From Alcaligenaceae bacterium (GTDB lineage Bacteria > Pseudomonadota > Gammaproteobacteria > Burkholderiales > Burkholderiaceae_B), in assembly GCA_013416395.1 (NCBI GenBank), contig JACCEP010000005.1, positions 124,001 to 188,000 on the forward strand: 64,000 bases of DNA. Direction: 5' to 3'. Under the pieces are notes generated by a model that saw only the letters and a program-made list of their open reading frames with translations, was not told the DNA's origin and did no database searches. The position numbers and the translations under genes are program-made. Shown here in pieces: positions 9,090-17,455 of the stretch (within the stretch, counting starts at the first letter, position 1; each line of letters begins with the position of its first letter).

Positions 9090-9755
9090 TCACAGTAATG
9101 GCCCGCTGGTATCTGCCATTTGGTACCGAGAATCTCCCATCTTCCGTGTAACCTCCCACCACTGAAAAGCCGATTCTGGCCGGGCTGTGGATAACAGCGG
9201 CAGGGCTTGATCAACCGGTAGCTCAGGGTCCAGCCAGGTTAGCGCGTCTTCCACACTCAAGCAGATCGGGCGACGGTCGTGAATATCTACCATGCCACCG
9301 GCAGCGTCGTCGGTAATAATGGCAAAGCCGTTTTCTGCGAGCATTTCCTGACCTGGCTGCCAGGCCGTGATACCCGCCATAAGAATAGGATGGCCGTCCT
9401 TTGAGGTGATGAACCAGGGTTGTTTGTCACCTGTCCACTCATACCAGCCGTCAACGGGCAGAATAATGCGCCTGGATAGCAGCGGCTTCCAGAAGCGTGA
9501 GCCTTTGAGCACGGTGTCGAGCCGGGCGTTACTGGCGGGCCCCCGCGTATAACCTGGCCATGAGGGTTTATATCCCCAAAACAGGGTATCCGCCTGTTCG
9601 GCACCGTCGCCCAGTCGGTGCAGCACCAGTGGCCTGGTGCCGGGCGGTACGTTAGGGCTGCCTTGGTAGCCGCCCCAGACATGCTCAAGCGGGTTCCAGC
9701 GCGTATAGTCGAAATACTGCGCTGGATCGTTAGTTTGCTTTACTCGTCCGCACAC
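9090..9755 (-). CDS. SOS response-associated peptidase family protein (HMCES/YedK-like)
   Basis: A 221-residue member of the SRAP family, which crosslinks to abasic sites in single-stranded DNA and shields them. The catalytic Cys2 (MCGRVKQ) becomes N-terminal after Met removal. The other conserved positions are present: Asn in SPNVPPGTRPLV, the SNARLDTV segment, Glu in LPVDGWYEW, and His in DIHDRRP. Length fits the family. The gene stands alone on the minus strand, and a 9-bp inverted repeat (9072-9080 with 9099-9107) overlaps its 3' end. No LexA box is evident upstream. Confidence 0.93.
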   Translation of the reverse strand: MCGRVKQTNDPAQYFDYTRWNPLEHVWGGYQGSPNVPPGTRPLVLHRLGDGAEQADTLFWGYKPSWPGYTRGPASNARLDTVLKGSRFWKPLLSRRIILPVDGWYEWTGDKQPWFITSKDGHPILMAGITAWQPGQEMLAENGFAIITDDAAGGMVDIHDRRPICLSVEDALTWLDPELPVDQALPLLSTARPESAFQWWEVTRKMGDSRYQMADTSGPLL

Positions 9756-9912
9756 GGGCTACTCCTACGGTAAATACGATCCCTGATAGTAGCGTTAGGC
9801 TCTGAATACTTCAAAGCCCGTAATCATCATGGCGTATTTGCAGATGAGGTCGTGCATTTCAGACAGCTTAAGGCCGGGAGTGAAGGAGCCGGAAATGGCC
9901 GGCTTCTTGGCG

Positions 9913-10740
9913 TTAGCTTGGCGCGAATTCGAAGCGGGTAATGGTGACCGATTGCGGCCTGGCGGGTGGCGCGCCATGCATTAGCCAAAGGTTAAGATGC
10001 AGACGCTCGCAACTTGTGTTGGTGTGATCGGGGATCAGTGGTTTGACGCCTGGAATATTACTTGGCATCCATTCTGCAATCATGTTCTGCTTTGGAGGCA
10101 GATTGGCCAGTGACCAATCACCGGCATAGCAGGCGAAGTACGACACAACAGTAAAGCCTGGATCGACATACCAGTGGTTGACAATGGTGATCGCTTTGGT
10201 TCCGGGCGGAATTTTGAAAAAATTTACCGGATGGGGGTTGGAGTCATAGGGCTGCAGCGTAAATTGGGCATTCCCGACACCGCTGCGAAGCACCTCAAGA
10301 AAGTCGATCTCGCGATGCGTGTTCGGGCCATTAGTAGGAGGCGCCTCTGAATACTGGTAAAGGAAAGCGCCGAAGATTGCATTGGCATCGAGGTCTGAGA
10401 AAGATCCGGCATCAGCCTCTGCAGTAATGAGATATTTACCGTAGCCGAGTTTGTCCATCAGCACCAACTCGGAGGTACGCCAGACCGACTTATCGTTGCC
10501 ATCATTAGGCAGGATTTGCAGTTGAATCCCTCTCGCCGTCTGTTGGATAATCTTCGGATCGAAGATTGACTTGAACGGCTCGTAGGCGTAAGTACCCTGG
10601 CCGTCCGTCCAGTGATAATTGATCCACCAGTTTCTTCCGGCGAAGGTAATAAATGGATTGCCTCCGGGGCAGTAAAGGGTCGCTTTCGGGTTGTTGGTGT
10701 TGCTTGGCTGGAAATACGAATCGTCGTCGTACGCTGACAT
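9913..10740 (-). CDS. GH16-like concanavalin-fold protein without signal peptide
   Basis: A 275-residue protein whose centre carries REIDFLEV, matching the glycoside hydrolase 16 active-site pattern ExDxxE with Glu144, Asp146 and Glu149. Around it are features expected of a laminarinase-like jelly roll: the Trp-rich WWINYHW, repeated beta-type segments and a C-terminal ITRFEFAP strand. GH16 enzymes cut beta-1,3/1,4-glucans or galactans and are normally exported, yet no signal peptide is visible from the chosen start. That start (10740) has a strong AGGAG about 7-8 nt upstream; an in-frame start at 10800 does not add one. Substrate unknown; a non-catalytic lectin role is possible. Confidence 0.65.
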   Translation of the reverse strand: MSAYDDDSYFQPSNTNNPKATLYCPGGNPFITFAGRNWWINYHWTDGQGTYAYEPFKSIFDPKIIQQTARGIQLQILPNDGNDKSVWRTSELVLMDKLGYGKYLITAEADAGSFSDLDANAIFGAFLYQYSEAPPTNGPNTHREIDFLEVLRSGVGNAQFTLQPYDSNPHPVNFFKIPPGTKAITIVNHWYVDPGFTVVSYFACYAGDWSLANLPPKQNMIAEWMPSNIPGVKPLIPDHTNTSCERLHLNLWLMHGAPPARPQSVTITRFEFAPS

Positions 10741-10800
10741 GATGTTTCTCCTAAAACGAACGTCACAGATGGACGTGCGTTTTCCTTTTCTAGAGAACAC

Positions 10801-11231
10801 TGGTTGTTATCGACACGAATCTGCAAGGTCCGAAACCAGTGTCGCCGATCCTTGCCTAATGGTGTGATCTTAACGGGGGATTCCCAGATGGGTCACAGTG
10901 TTCTGGATCACTGTTCATGTCGTTGACTTAATCTTACAGCGCAGCCGTCGTAATAGGCAGTTATATAAAATTTATCTGGCGGCTGGCATATATCGGCATA
11001 TTTATTTGTGGGGCCTGCTTGTGTTTGCCATGAGATTGCTCGTGGCGGATATTTATTTGAGCATCTGAACCAGCAATTACTCGCTGCGCTGCTGGAAAAC
11101 GTCGGTCAGCCGCCACCACTATCCAAGAGATCGATAATCAATTCGCCTGCCAGCGGCAAGACGGATTGATGGGTGAGCATGTATTATTCTTAGAAACGAG
11201 TGTTTTAACGAATCAACCTAAGGAGACGGCA
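10801..11231. other. Intergenic region, possible decayed frame
   Basis: About 430 bases. On the plus strand, roughly 11000-11170, a frame without a start reads GGYLFEHLNQQLLAALLENV and ends at a TGA near 11168. It looks more protein-like than chance but I cannot assign it. AT-rich DNA at 10960-11010 may hold promoter elements for the gene at 11232. Confidence 0.35.
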
Positions 11232-11426
11232 ATGGCAGATCAGAATTGGGGTTACGAATTCGATATGAAAGAACTCGAGCCGGGGCAATTTCAGGCGTCT
11301 TATTGGTTAATTAGCCCTACGGGTGAGCTGACCGAACCCGTGTTGATGCCGGTAAATGCGTCGCGGGAGGATGCACTGGATGAGGCTCAGGCGGCAGGAA
11401 AGACAGCGGCGGCCAGCAAGAGCTAA
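11232..11426 (+). CDS. Small conserved-looking protein (64 aa)
   Basis: A compact acidic protein beginning MADQNWGYEFDMKELEPGQF and ending in an Ala/Lys-rich tail. The middle (SYWLISPTGELTEPVLMPVN) has the alternation of a small beta-sheet. AGGAGA lies 6 nt before the ATG at 11232, a clear ribosome-binding site; the frame upstream to 11166 lacks one. No signal peptide. I do not recognise the family. The decayed GNAT frame reads antisense across its 3' half. Confidence 0.62.
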   Translation: MADQNWGYEFDMKELEPGQFQASYWLISPTGELTEPVLMPVNASREDALDEAQAAGKTAAASKS

Positions 11427-11730
11427 CCATCTGTTGATGTGCCAAAAATAGAACTATGATTTCGCTCAGCGGATGTTCGCGCAACAGCTGTAAACCTCGC
11501 TTTTCAAACCAGTGGTGTGCGTAAGGGTTTTTATTGTAGGCGGCAATTTCGACATAGCCGTTGCGAATATAAAGCTTTTGAGCTTCAGAAAGTGTGCGGT
11601 GCGTGTCCATCTGCAGCACATTTACGCCTGCGGCAGCGGCATGTTTTTCGAGCGATTCCAACAGGCGCTGGGCAATGCCAAGGCCACGTATAGAAGGGGC
11701 TACCCATATGCGCTTGATTTCACCATAGCC
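11317..11730 (-). pseudogene. GNAT-family N-acetyltransferase, N-terminally truncated
   Basis: The reading frame gives the C-terminal half of a GNAT acetyltransferase: EIKRIWVAPSIRGLGIAQRL (strand 4 and the acetyl-CoA pyrophosphate loop R-G-L-G-I-A), then MDTHRTLSEAQKLYIRNGY and YNKNPYAHHWFEKRG near the usual end. The first 70-80 residues are absent. An in-frame TAG at 11731-11733 lies directly upstream, and the dienelactone hydrolase gene starts at 11748 on the other strand. At the 3' side the frame continues past the expected stop into Pro-rich sequence antisense to the 64-residue gene, so the original end is also damaged. Confidence 0.75.
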
Positions 11731-11747
11731 CTACCAAAGGAGATGTC

Positions 11748-12635
11748 ATGCCTAGATTGACAGCGAAAGACTTTGCCCCCGAACTGCTTCAGCTTTACGA
11801 CTTTTACGCACACGGAAAGATTACGAAGCGGCAGTTTCTGCAACAGTCTGCCAAATTTGCGGTAGGTGGCCTGACTGCATCGGCGCTGCTGGCGTCGATG
11901 AGCCCGGATTACGCCTTGGCACAGCAGGTTTCGTTCACTGATCCAGACATTATCGCCGAATACATTAACTACCCATCTCCTCGGGGGCATGGCAACGTGC
12001 GTGCCTATCTGGTCAAGCCGAGCAAGGCTGCGGGCAAGTTGGCCGCTGTTGTGGTGGTTCACGAAAACAGGGGCCTGAATCCTTATATCGAGGACGTAGC
12101 GCGTCGGCTGGCAAAAGAAGGCTTTATCGTGCTTGCGCCAGATGGCTTGAGCTCGCTGGGCGGCTACCCGGGTAATGACGACAAGGGGCGCGAGCTTCAG
12201 CAACAGGTTGATCCGCAAAAGCTGATGAACGATTTTTTTGCCGCCATCGAGTTTATGACGGTATTTGATGGCACCAGCGGAAAAGCAGGCATCACAGGCT
12301 TTTGCTATGGAGGCGGCGTCGTCAATGCCGCATCTGTCGCCTACCCTGAATTGGCTGCTGCCGTCCCGTTTTATGGTTTGCAGGCGAGCCCCTCAGATGT
12401 ACCGAAGATTGGCGCGCCATTGCTGTTTCACTTCGCTGAGCACGACGATCGTGTTAATGCGACCTGGCCGGTTTATGAAGCAGCCTTGAAGAAGGACGGT
12501 AAAACCTACGAAGCGTATGTCTATCCAGGCACGAATCACGGTTTTCATAATGACTCTACGCCACGATACGACAAGGACGCCGCTGAACTCGCATGGCGCA
12601 GGACGGTAGAGTGGTTCAAGCGCTATCTTGCATGA
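11748..12635 (+). CDS. Dienelactone hydrolase family protein (YghX-like)
   Basis: A 295-residue alpha/beta hydrolase with an N-terminal extension (about residues 1-60) containing a hydrophobic segment GGLTASALLASMSPDYALAQ that may act as a signal or anchor; a twin-arginine motif is not clear. The catalytic domain shows the nucleophile Cys in GITGFCYGGG, an acidic residue in FAEHDDRVN and the His in YPGTNHGFH, the Cys-Asp-His triad of the family. Members hydrolyse lactones or esters, but the substrate here is not deducible. AAGGAG lies 6-7 nt before the ATG. It resembles E. coli YghX in layout. Confidence 0.85.
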   Translation: MPRLTAKDFAPELLQLYDFYAHGKITKRQFLQQSAKFAVGGLTASALLASMSPDYALAQQVSFTDPDIIAEYINYPSPRGHGNVRAYLVKPSKAAGKLAAVVVVHENRGLNPYIEDVARRLAKEGFIVLAPDGLSSLGGYPGNDDKGRELQQQVDPQKLMNDFFAAIEFMTVFDGTSGKAGITGFCYGGGVVNAASVAYPELAAAVPFYGLQASPSDVPKIGAPLLFHFAEHDDRVNATWPVYEAALKKDGKTYEAYVYPGTNHGFHNDSTPRYDKDAAELAWRRTVEWFKRYLA

Positions 12636-12720
12636 CGCTTTAGTAACGCTTCTGTATATAACCTGGGGTCAATGAATTGGTGTGTCGGCAAGATGTGCGT
12701 CGTGCAGCAGCAGAAAGCAG

Positions 12721-12748
12721 ACGAACCGCCGAGGTAGAGGCGGTTCGT
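12721..12748. terminator. Perfect 10-bp hairpin between convergent genes
   Basis: Arms ACGAACCGCC (12721-12730) and GGCGGTTCGT (12739-12748) pair perfectly around an 8-nt loop. It lies between the convergent dienelactone hydrolase and Ivy genes, where a terminator is expected. Neither side has a clear T-run, so it may instead be an mRNA 3'-end stabiliser. Confidence 0.5.
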
Positions 12749-12851
12749 AGTCGAGATGGGCGCATGGGGCGCGCTTTCAGGCTGTAGCGTCGTCTGCCAA
12801 AGATTCGTCAACGCTATCCAGGGCTGGCTGTTACATTGGCCTCGCTCGATC

Positions 12852-13283
12852 TTAATATAAGTGCTTGCCAATGGCGCCGGCCCGAACGGTGTCGGTATCG
12901 CCTAGCCATGTAATGGCGCTCTCTGTGAGCGTTAGGTCTTTGAATTGGCTCCGAATGAATGCGCCGGATACGAATTTATTGTTTTCGCGATCGTACAGCA
13001 ACACATACACTTCAGCGGGACAGTCATTCGGTTTGCATCCCCTGTAAACGTCGTAGACTTTGCCGCCAACGGCCTCAATTTCAGGGGTTGTCGTAACGCC
13101 AAAGCTCTCGACCCATGGGGCGTCGGGCGTGATCGGTTTCATGATACGTTGAAATTCGGCAGCTAGCGCATTGTCAGCCCCTGCAGCTTCCGTAATGTTT
13201 TTGCCGTCGATCTCAGCGGCTGTCGCCGGTGCTGTCAGCAACGTAGAGAGAGCGAGAATGGAAATGTGAAATGCCTTGTTCAT
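12852..13283 (-). CDS. Ivy-family lysozyme inhibitor
   Basis: A 143-residue periplasmic protein with a standard signal peptide (cleavage expected after ATAA, about residue 23). The diagnostic inhibitory loop of the Ivy family, C-K-P-x-D-C, is present as RGCKPNDCPAEVYVLLYD; the cysteines form the disulfide that presents the loop to the lysozyme active site. The downstream ITWLGDTDTVRAGAIGKHLY is a plausible Ivy C-terminus. Ivy proteins inhibit c-type lysozyme and protect peptidoglycan. AGGAG precedes the ATG. The gene is monocistronic. Confidence 0.9.
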   Translation of the reverse strand: MNKAFHISILALSTLLTAPATAAEIDGKNITEAAGADNALAAEFQRIMKPITPDAPWVESFGVTTTPEIEAVGGKVYDVYRGCKPNDCPAEVYVLLYDRENNKFVSGAFIRSQFKDLTLTESAITWLGDTDTVRAGAIGKHLY

Positions 13284-13402
13284 CTGCGCTCCTAAAATAT
13301 TTAATCTAATAGCTTAAAACAGCGCTAACTCGGCAGCAAGTGCACTGGGCTGTAATGTTCTGCTGACGAATCTGGAGGCTTGCATGCAAAGCGAGCAAGG
13401 GG

Positions 13403-13570
13403 TTACTGATCGTCGCGGGACTCTTTGCTCTTCCCTTTGTCGTTCGAGTTTTTCAAAGGCGACTCTATTCCCAACTCTGCATGGGCGTCCTCTTCGCGTT
13501 TGGCCTTGGGTGGCCCCTTGATGTCGATAGGTGTACTGGTTTGGCCTGGTGTAAGTTTGGCGTGTGTCAT
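13403..13570 (-). CDS. Small hydrophilic protein (55 aa)
   Basis: A Lys/Glu/Asp-rich peptide beginning MTHAKLTPGQTSTPIDIKGP and ending in a charged tail (NDKGKSKESRDDQ). It has no cysteine, membrane segment or signal, and is probably disordered. The start at 13570 has GGA 7 nt upstream; ATGs at 13582 and 13600 are alternatives. I do not recognise it. Composition alone makes it plausible, so confidence is modest. Confidence 0.4.
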   Translation of the reverse strand: MTHAKLTPGQTSTPIDIKGPPKAKREEDAHAELGIESPLKNSNDKGKSKESRDDQ

Positions 13571-13693
13571 TGCGTGTTCCATCTTGTAAAGTGCGCGCAA
13601 GCAAAATTAGCAGCTTGCGTTCCCGTGCCGACAAAAGAAACCCGTCGAAGTGGGCTGGGTGGCTTTGCCTCTAGCTTTTTCGATGGTGCGGGT

Positions 13694-13885
13694 TTAAAGC
13701 GTAAGCACGTTGTAATTCATCTCTGGAGGGATTGGCTGACCTTGGCCGGGATCGCTTGGGTCGGCAGGCACCGTGCCCGGTAGGTCGGGATTCTCGGGGT
13801 TTGGTAATGGTTGCCCGGGTTTAGGCGGCACTTCGGTACCAGGCGCTCGTTCAGGGTTGGGCCTATGGACGGTAGGATGTAGCAT
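13694..13885 (-). CDS. Small proline-rich protein (63 aa)
   Basis: About a quarter of the residues are proline, in an extended sequence with PKPGQPLPNPENPDLPG and DPSDPGQGQPIPPE, followed by MNYNVLTL. The strong ribosome-binding site AAGGAG, 7 nt before the ATG at 13885, argues for a real gene. No signal peptide. Similar short Pro/Asn-rich proteins occur in Burkholderiales, but I know of no function. Confidence 0.6.
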   Translation of the reverse strand: MLHPTVHRPNPERAPGTEVPPKPGQPLPNPENPDLPGTVPADPSDPGQGQPIPPEMNYNVLTL

Positions 13886-14184
13886 GGAGGACTCCTTCGC
13901 GATGTCTCGCTTTATAGACTGAGAATGCCATCGAATTTGCATAGTTGGAGCTAAGCAAGTTATATGCCTAAAGACGAAAGAAAAGCCATCCACAAACATA
14001 CGACCATCTGTGTCTTTCGAGCGTACCAGAGCTGTTGACGTAGGCAATGAAACGCCACATGCTCACAGTTACGCACGAGATGCTGCAGATTATTGCCATG
14101 CTTATACAAGGCGACGACGCGATCAGGCAGTAGGATGGGGATTGGGATCAACGTGTATTAGCCCTTCAAACCATTTAATCGCTT
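13886..14184. other. Intergenic region without a recognised gene
   Basis: About 300 bases between the proline-rich gene and the TerC-CBS gene, both on the minus strand. Open frames on either strand lack ribosome-binding sites. Nothing else is evident. Confidence 0.4.
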
Positions 14185-15753
14185 TTATGCATGATCAAGC
14201 GGGATGACTCGCTCATCATCAACACGCGTCACCGCCAGTGTGGCAATACGGCGGTTAGTAATCTCCATTACCTCAAAACGCAGGCCGCCAAGCTGTATCG
14301 TGGCGCCCTTCTCAGGTAGCGAGCCGAACCGTTCCAGGAGCAGCCCAGCGACAGATGAATATCCATCTCCCTCAACCAGCAAGGCATCTGTTTGCAATAC
14401 CTGGGCGAGATAATGCAGATCGGTCGCACCGTCGACTTGCCAGCGGCCAGGGGCGATTAATTGAATGGTTGGTTGTTCATCCTCATCTGGAAACTCGCCG
14501 GCAATCGCTTCCAGAACATCGATGGGAGTAAGCAGCCCTTGAATGGTGCCATACTCGTCGGTTACCAGCACGAGTTGCCCGCGAGATTTTTTGAGTGTTT
14601 CAATGGCATTTAATACGCCCGTCAACTCATGAACAATAATGGGCTCTCGCAGGCTTGGCAGCTTGCTCAAGTCAGTGCCGTCGGTCAGATCGGCCATCAG
14701 GTCTTTGGCTCGGGCGACACCCAATATATTATCGAGCTGGCCGCGACACACGGGGAAAAAGCCATGAGGCGTTTCGCGCAAATGCTGAAGTATTCGTGTC
14801 GGCTCATCGTCCAGGTTGATCCAGGAGATATCTGCACGTGGCGTCATAATAGAGCGAATCGAGCGTTCACCCAATGTTAATACGCCGCTCACCATGCTGC
14901 GTTCTTCGGCTCCAAACGCAGAGTCCTCCATCTCGGCATCGGCCTCTGATGTGGAATCTGTCGCCTCGGAGCGCTTTTTGCTGCCGAGCATGCGCAATAC
15001 CGCCTCTGCCGTACGATCCCGCAAAGGCAAGCGCGCCTCGTTCTTCAGTAGGCTGCGTCGTGCAAGCTGATTGAAAAACTCAATCACAATGGAAAATCCG
15101 ATCGCTGCATACAGATAACCCTTGGGGATCTTGAAGCCCAATCCTTCCGCTGTCAGACTAAGCCCAATCATTAACAAGAAGCTTAGGCACAACACCACGA
15201 CAGTGGGGTGCGCATTTACAAAGCGCGTGAGGGGCTTGGACGCCCACATCATCATACCCATGGAGATCAGCACAGCAGCCATCATGACGGGGAGTTCATC
15301 GACCATCCCGACGGCCGTAATGACCGCATCCAGGGAAAATACGGCATCCAGAACCACAATTTGTGTGACCACCACCGCAAAGCCTGCATACACTTTGGAA
15401 TTACTCTGCGCGTGCGTCGTGCCCTCCAAACGCTCATGCAACTCGGTGGTGGCCTTGACCAAGAGGAAAATGCCGCCCAGAAGAAGAATCAGATCTCTTC
15501 CTGAGAACGCTAAGGTTCCCACGGAAAACAAGGGGGTGGTCAGGGTCACGAGCCACGACACAATCGTTAGCAATCCCAGTCGCATGAGGAGTGCCAGCGA
15601 TAAGCCAATCAATCTTGCTTTATCGCGTTGATGCGGCGGCAGTTTGTCGGCCAGGATCGCGATAAAAATTAAGTTGTCGATGCCGAGTACGATTTCGAGT
15701 ACGACAAGAGTCAGCAGACCCACCCAGATATTGGGGTCTAAAAGCCATTCCAT
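14185..15753 (-). CDS. TerC-family membrane protein with CBS pair and CorC/HlyC domain
   Basis: A 522-residue protein in three parts. Residues 1 to about 230 form the TerC membrane domain, with conserved acidic sites in [14 protein letters not shown] and [18 protein letters not shown] charged linker with [19 protein letters not shown] follows. Two CBS motifs ([15 protein letters not shown] and [20 protein letters not shown]) come next, then a C-terminal CorC_HlyC module ending in [10 protein letters not shown]. The architecture matches E. coli YoaE/YegH, thought to act in metal-ion export or homeostasis. The start at 15753 ([20 protein letters not shown]) is the family start; the longer frame to 15834 adds unrelated sequence. 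Confidence 0.92.
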   Translation of the reverse strand: MEWLLDPNIWVGLLTLVVLEIVLGIDNLIFIAILADKLPPHQRDKARLIGLSLALLMRLGLLTIVSWLVTLTTPLFSVGTLAFSGRDLILLLGGIFLLVKATTELHERLEGTTHAQSNSKVYAGFAVVVTQIVVLDAVFSLDAVITAVGMVDELPVMMAAVLISMGMMMWASKPLTRFVNAHPTVVVLCLSFLLMIGLSLTAEGLGFKIPKGYLYAAIGFSIVIEFFNQLARRSLLKNEARLPLRDRTAEAVLRMLGSKKRSEATDSTSEADAEMEDSAFGAEERSMVSGVLTLGERSIRSIMTPRADISWINLDDEPTRILQHLRETPHGFFPVCRGQLDNILGVARAKDLMADLTDGTDLSKLPSLREPIIVHELTGVLNAIETLKKSRGQLVLVTDEYGTIQGLLTPIDVLEAIAGEFPDEDEQPTIQLIAPGRWQVDGATDLHYLAQVLQTDALLVEGDGYSSVAGLLLERFGSLPEKGATIQLGGLRFEVMEITNRRIATLAVTRVDDERVIPLDHA

Positions 15754-15858
15754 ATATAAGCCTAATAAAAATAAGTAAAGCCACAATACCGTGTCGGCAA
15801 AGGAGGACGGACGAGCACAAGCATGTGAAGGCACAACATTTGATACGTGGTTAATCGA

Positions 15859-16191
15859 TCAAATACGCGGCGGCTTTATTACAGGAAGATAGACTAATGG
15901 GAACGCGAGGGGGCGGTAATCTGGCCAGCGCTCAGCCGATAGGGTGCTATGCGCGTATAGCGTTGCACTACTCACTGAGTCGCTGATGTCAGCATGCACC
16001 ACTTGTTGAGGGTTCGACTCATCGGACAATGACGTTGAGCGCAGCAAGACTGCATCGGTGTTCGTTGATGCGACATCGATGGCTTCGACAAGAGAAATGG
16101 GGTGCGGGCCTGTGCGCAAGTCTTCTAAAGACTCAGCCAGGACTTGGATGGGGAGGAGAATTAGTAAAAAAATGACGATAAATCGTCGCAT
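15859..16191 (-). CDS. Secreted hypothetical protein (110 aa)
   Basis: A clear signal peptide (MRRFIVIFLLILLPIQVLAE, cleavage after VLA) precedes about 90 residues that are Ser/Thr/Asp-rich, with a hydrophobic end AFPLVYLPVIKPPRI. No cysteine remains after processing. I do not recognise the family. It lies about 100 bases upstream of the TerC-CBS gene on the same strand, so they may be co-transcribed. Confidence 0.55.
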   Translation of the reverse strand: MRRFIVIFLLILLPIQVLAESLEDLRTGPHPISLVEAIDVASTNTDAVLLRSTSLSDESNPQQVVHADISDSVSSATLYAHSTLSAERWPDYRPLAFPLVYLPVIKPPRI

Positions 16192-16388
16192 ACTCGCAAA
16201 TGCAAATTAATAATGCATTGAGTATAGCGCGAGACGTTTTTTTGTTAGACGGGACGCTCCGTGGCGGTGAGAATACTGGCTGACGCTGTTTCCGCACGTT
16301 GGGCAATCCAGATGTGGAATGCGATTTGATACATCACACTCACTGCGTTCGGTGTCAAGAACGGTAAGTAACTTTGAGAGAGTCAAAT

Positions 16389-16970
16389 ATGGGCAAGACG
16401 CGGTTAGAGGCGTTCAGTGACGGTGTGATGGCCATCATCATTACCATCATGGTCCTGGAACTGAAAGTGCCGCATGGTACAACGCTAGCCTCGCTGAGCC
16501 CGGTGCTGCCGCACTTGCTCAGTTACGTGCTCAGCTTTGTTTATGTGGGCATCTACTGGAACAATCATCACCACCTCTTCCAGGCGGCGGACCGCGTTTC
16601 GGGTAGTGTGCTTTGGGCAAACTTGAACTTACTGTTCTGGCTTTCTTTGCTGCCATTCGCCACTGGCTGGATGGGTGAGAACCATTTTGAAGCGCTCCCG
16701 TCTGCAGCTTACGGCTTTATTCTGCTGATGGCGGCTCTTTCTTTTTATGTGCTGCAACGGCGTATTATCATGGTTGATGGGCAGCCGCCACTGCTTGCGC
16801 ATGCCCTGGGTTCAAACTGGAAGGGCAAGGCCTCTCCGTTGTTGTACCTTGCCGGTATAGCTGCTGCCTTTTGCGCACACTGGGTAGCGCAGCTCATTTA
16901 CGTAGGGGTCGCGATCATGTGGCTCGTTCCCGATACGCGTATAGAGCGAACACTTAGCCCGAAAAAATAA
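16389..16970 (+). CDS. TMEM175/DUF1211-family potassium channel-like protein
   Basis: A 193-residue membrane protein with about six hydrophobic helices. The N-terminus has the family signature of bacterial TMEM175 proteins, RLEAFSDGVMAIIITIMVLE (R-x3-FSDGV.AI..T.LVLE), which in characterised members lines the K+ pore. The VGIYWNNHHHLFQ segment is also typical. Start 16389 (GAGAG 8 nt upstream) is preferred to the TTG at 16374. It probably forms a tetrameric K+-conducting channel in the inner membrane; physiology unknown. Confidence 0.88.
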   Translation: MGKTRLEAFSDGVMAIIITIMVLELKVPHGTTLASLSPVLPHLLSYVLSFVYVGIYWNNHHHLFQAADRVSGSVLWANLNLLFWLSLLPFATGWMGENHFEALPSAAYGFILLMAALSFYVLQRRIIMVDGQPPLLAHALGSNWKGKASPLLYLAGIAAAFCAHWVAQLIYVGVAIMWLVPDTRIERTLSPKK

Positions 16971-17040
16971 GTGGGGTTCGCGCAGGCTGCATATAGGTAC
17001 GCAAGTCAGGTGATTGATGTGCTGGCCGGGGATGAAACAA

Positions 17041-17204
17041 AGCATTTGAGGCGGGTCGGCTGACCAAGGAGCGACAACCCCAAAGTGCTGGGCAGCCTGC
17101 GATATGACGCGGACATCATAGATGCATTTAAGGCCGGCGGCGAGGGCTGGCAAACACGCATGAATAGCGCGTTACGTGACTGGCTCCGGTTGCATTGGGT
17201 GTAA
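17041..17204 (+). pseudogene. BrnA-like antitoxin remnant with frameshift
   Basis: Bases 17073-17204 read as 43 codons, beginning DNPKVLGSLRYDADIIDAFK and continuing AGGEGWQTRMNSALRDWL, the ribbon-helix-helix C-terminus of BrnA-type antitoxins. Upstream (17042-17068) another frame reads AFEAGRLTK, close to the usual basic lead-in. Removing one G at about 17069 would rejoin the two as GRLTKSDNPK. In the present frame a TGA at 17061-17063 blocks translation. No BrnT toxin is recognisable upstream, only the end of the TMEM175-type gene, so this is a broken toxin-antitoxin relic next to a tRNA. Confidence 0.65.
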
Positions 17205-17344
17205 GCGAAAACAGGTTTATCTGAGGCTGAACAAAACTCTGGGAAGAATGAATATCAAGGTTCGCTTGCCGAAAAATGACGGATGTAGCGTGCCAGAATA
17301 CTGTTTTTATATACGGTTTTGTACTGTATCGCGGACACAAAAAA

Positions 17345-17368
17345 AGCCCACCAATACTAGGGTGGGCT
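17345..17368 (-). terminator. Rho-independent terminator, second after the tRNA
   Basis: Arms AGCCCACC and GGTGGGCT pair around an 8-nt loop. On the minus strand the stem is followed by seven T. It is the second of two tandem terminators downstream of the minus-strand tRNA gene. Confidence 0.72.
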
Positions 17369-17420
17369 GTTCATGCTCTGCTCATCTTGTGGCAAGATTT
17401 CTCCCACCACAATAACAAAA

Positions 17421-17446
17421 CGGGTTCCCGTTTTACCGGAAACCCG
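17421..17446 (-). terminator. Rho-independent terminator of the tRNA gene
   Basis: On the minus strand CGGGTTTCCG and CGGGAACCCG form a stem with one mismatch around GTAAAA, followed by TTTTGTTATT. It begins 9 bases after the CCA end of the tRNA. Confidence 0.75.
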
Positions 17447-17455
17447 CATAAATAC

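Noticed and set aside
11000-11170. Plus-strand frame reading GGYLFEHLNQQLLAALLENV
   Set aside because: Has no start codon or ribosome-binding site and no recognisable family; mentioned only in the gap description.
17281-17330. LexA-like CTG-N10-CGG near 17,300
   Set aside because: Only one half-site is correct and no gene start lies suitably near.
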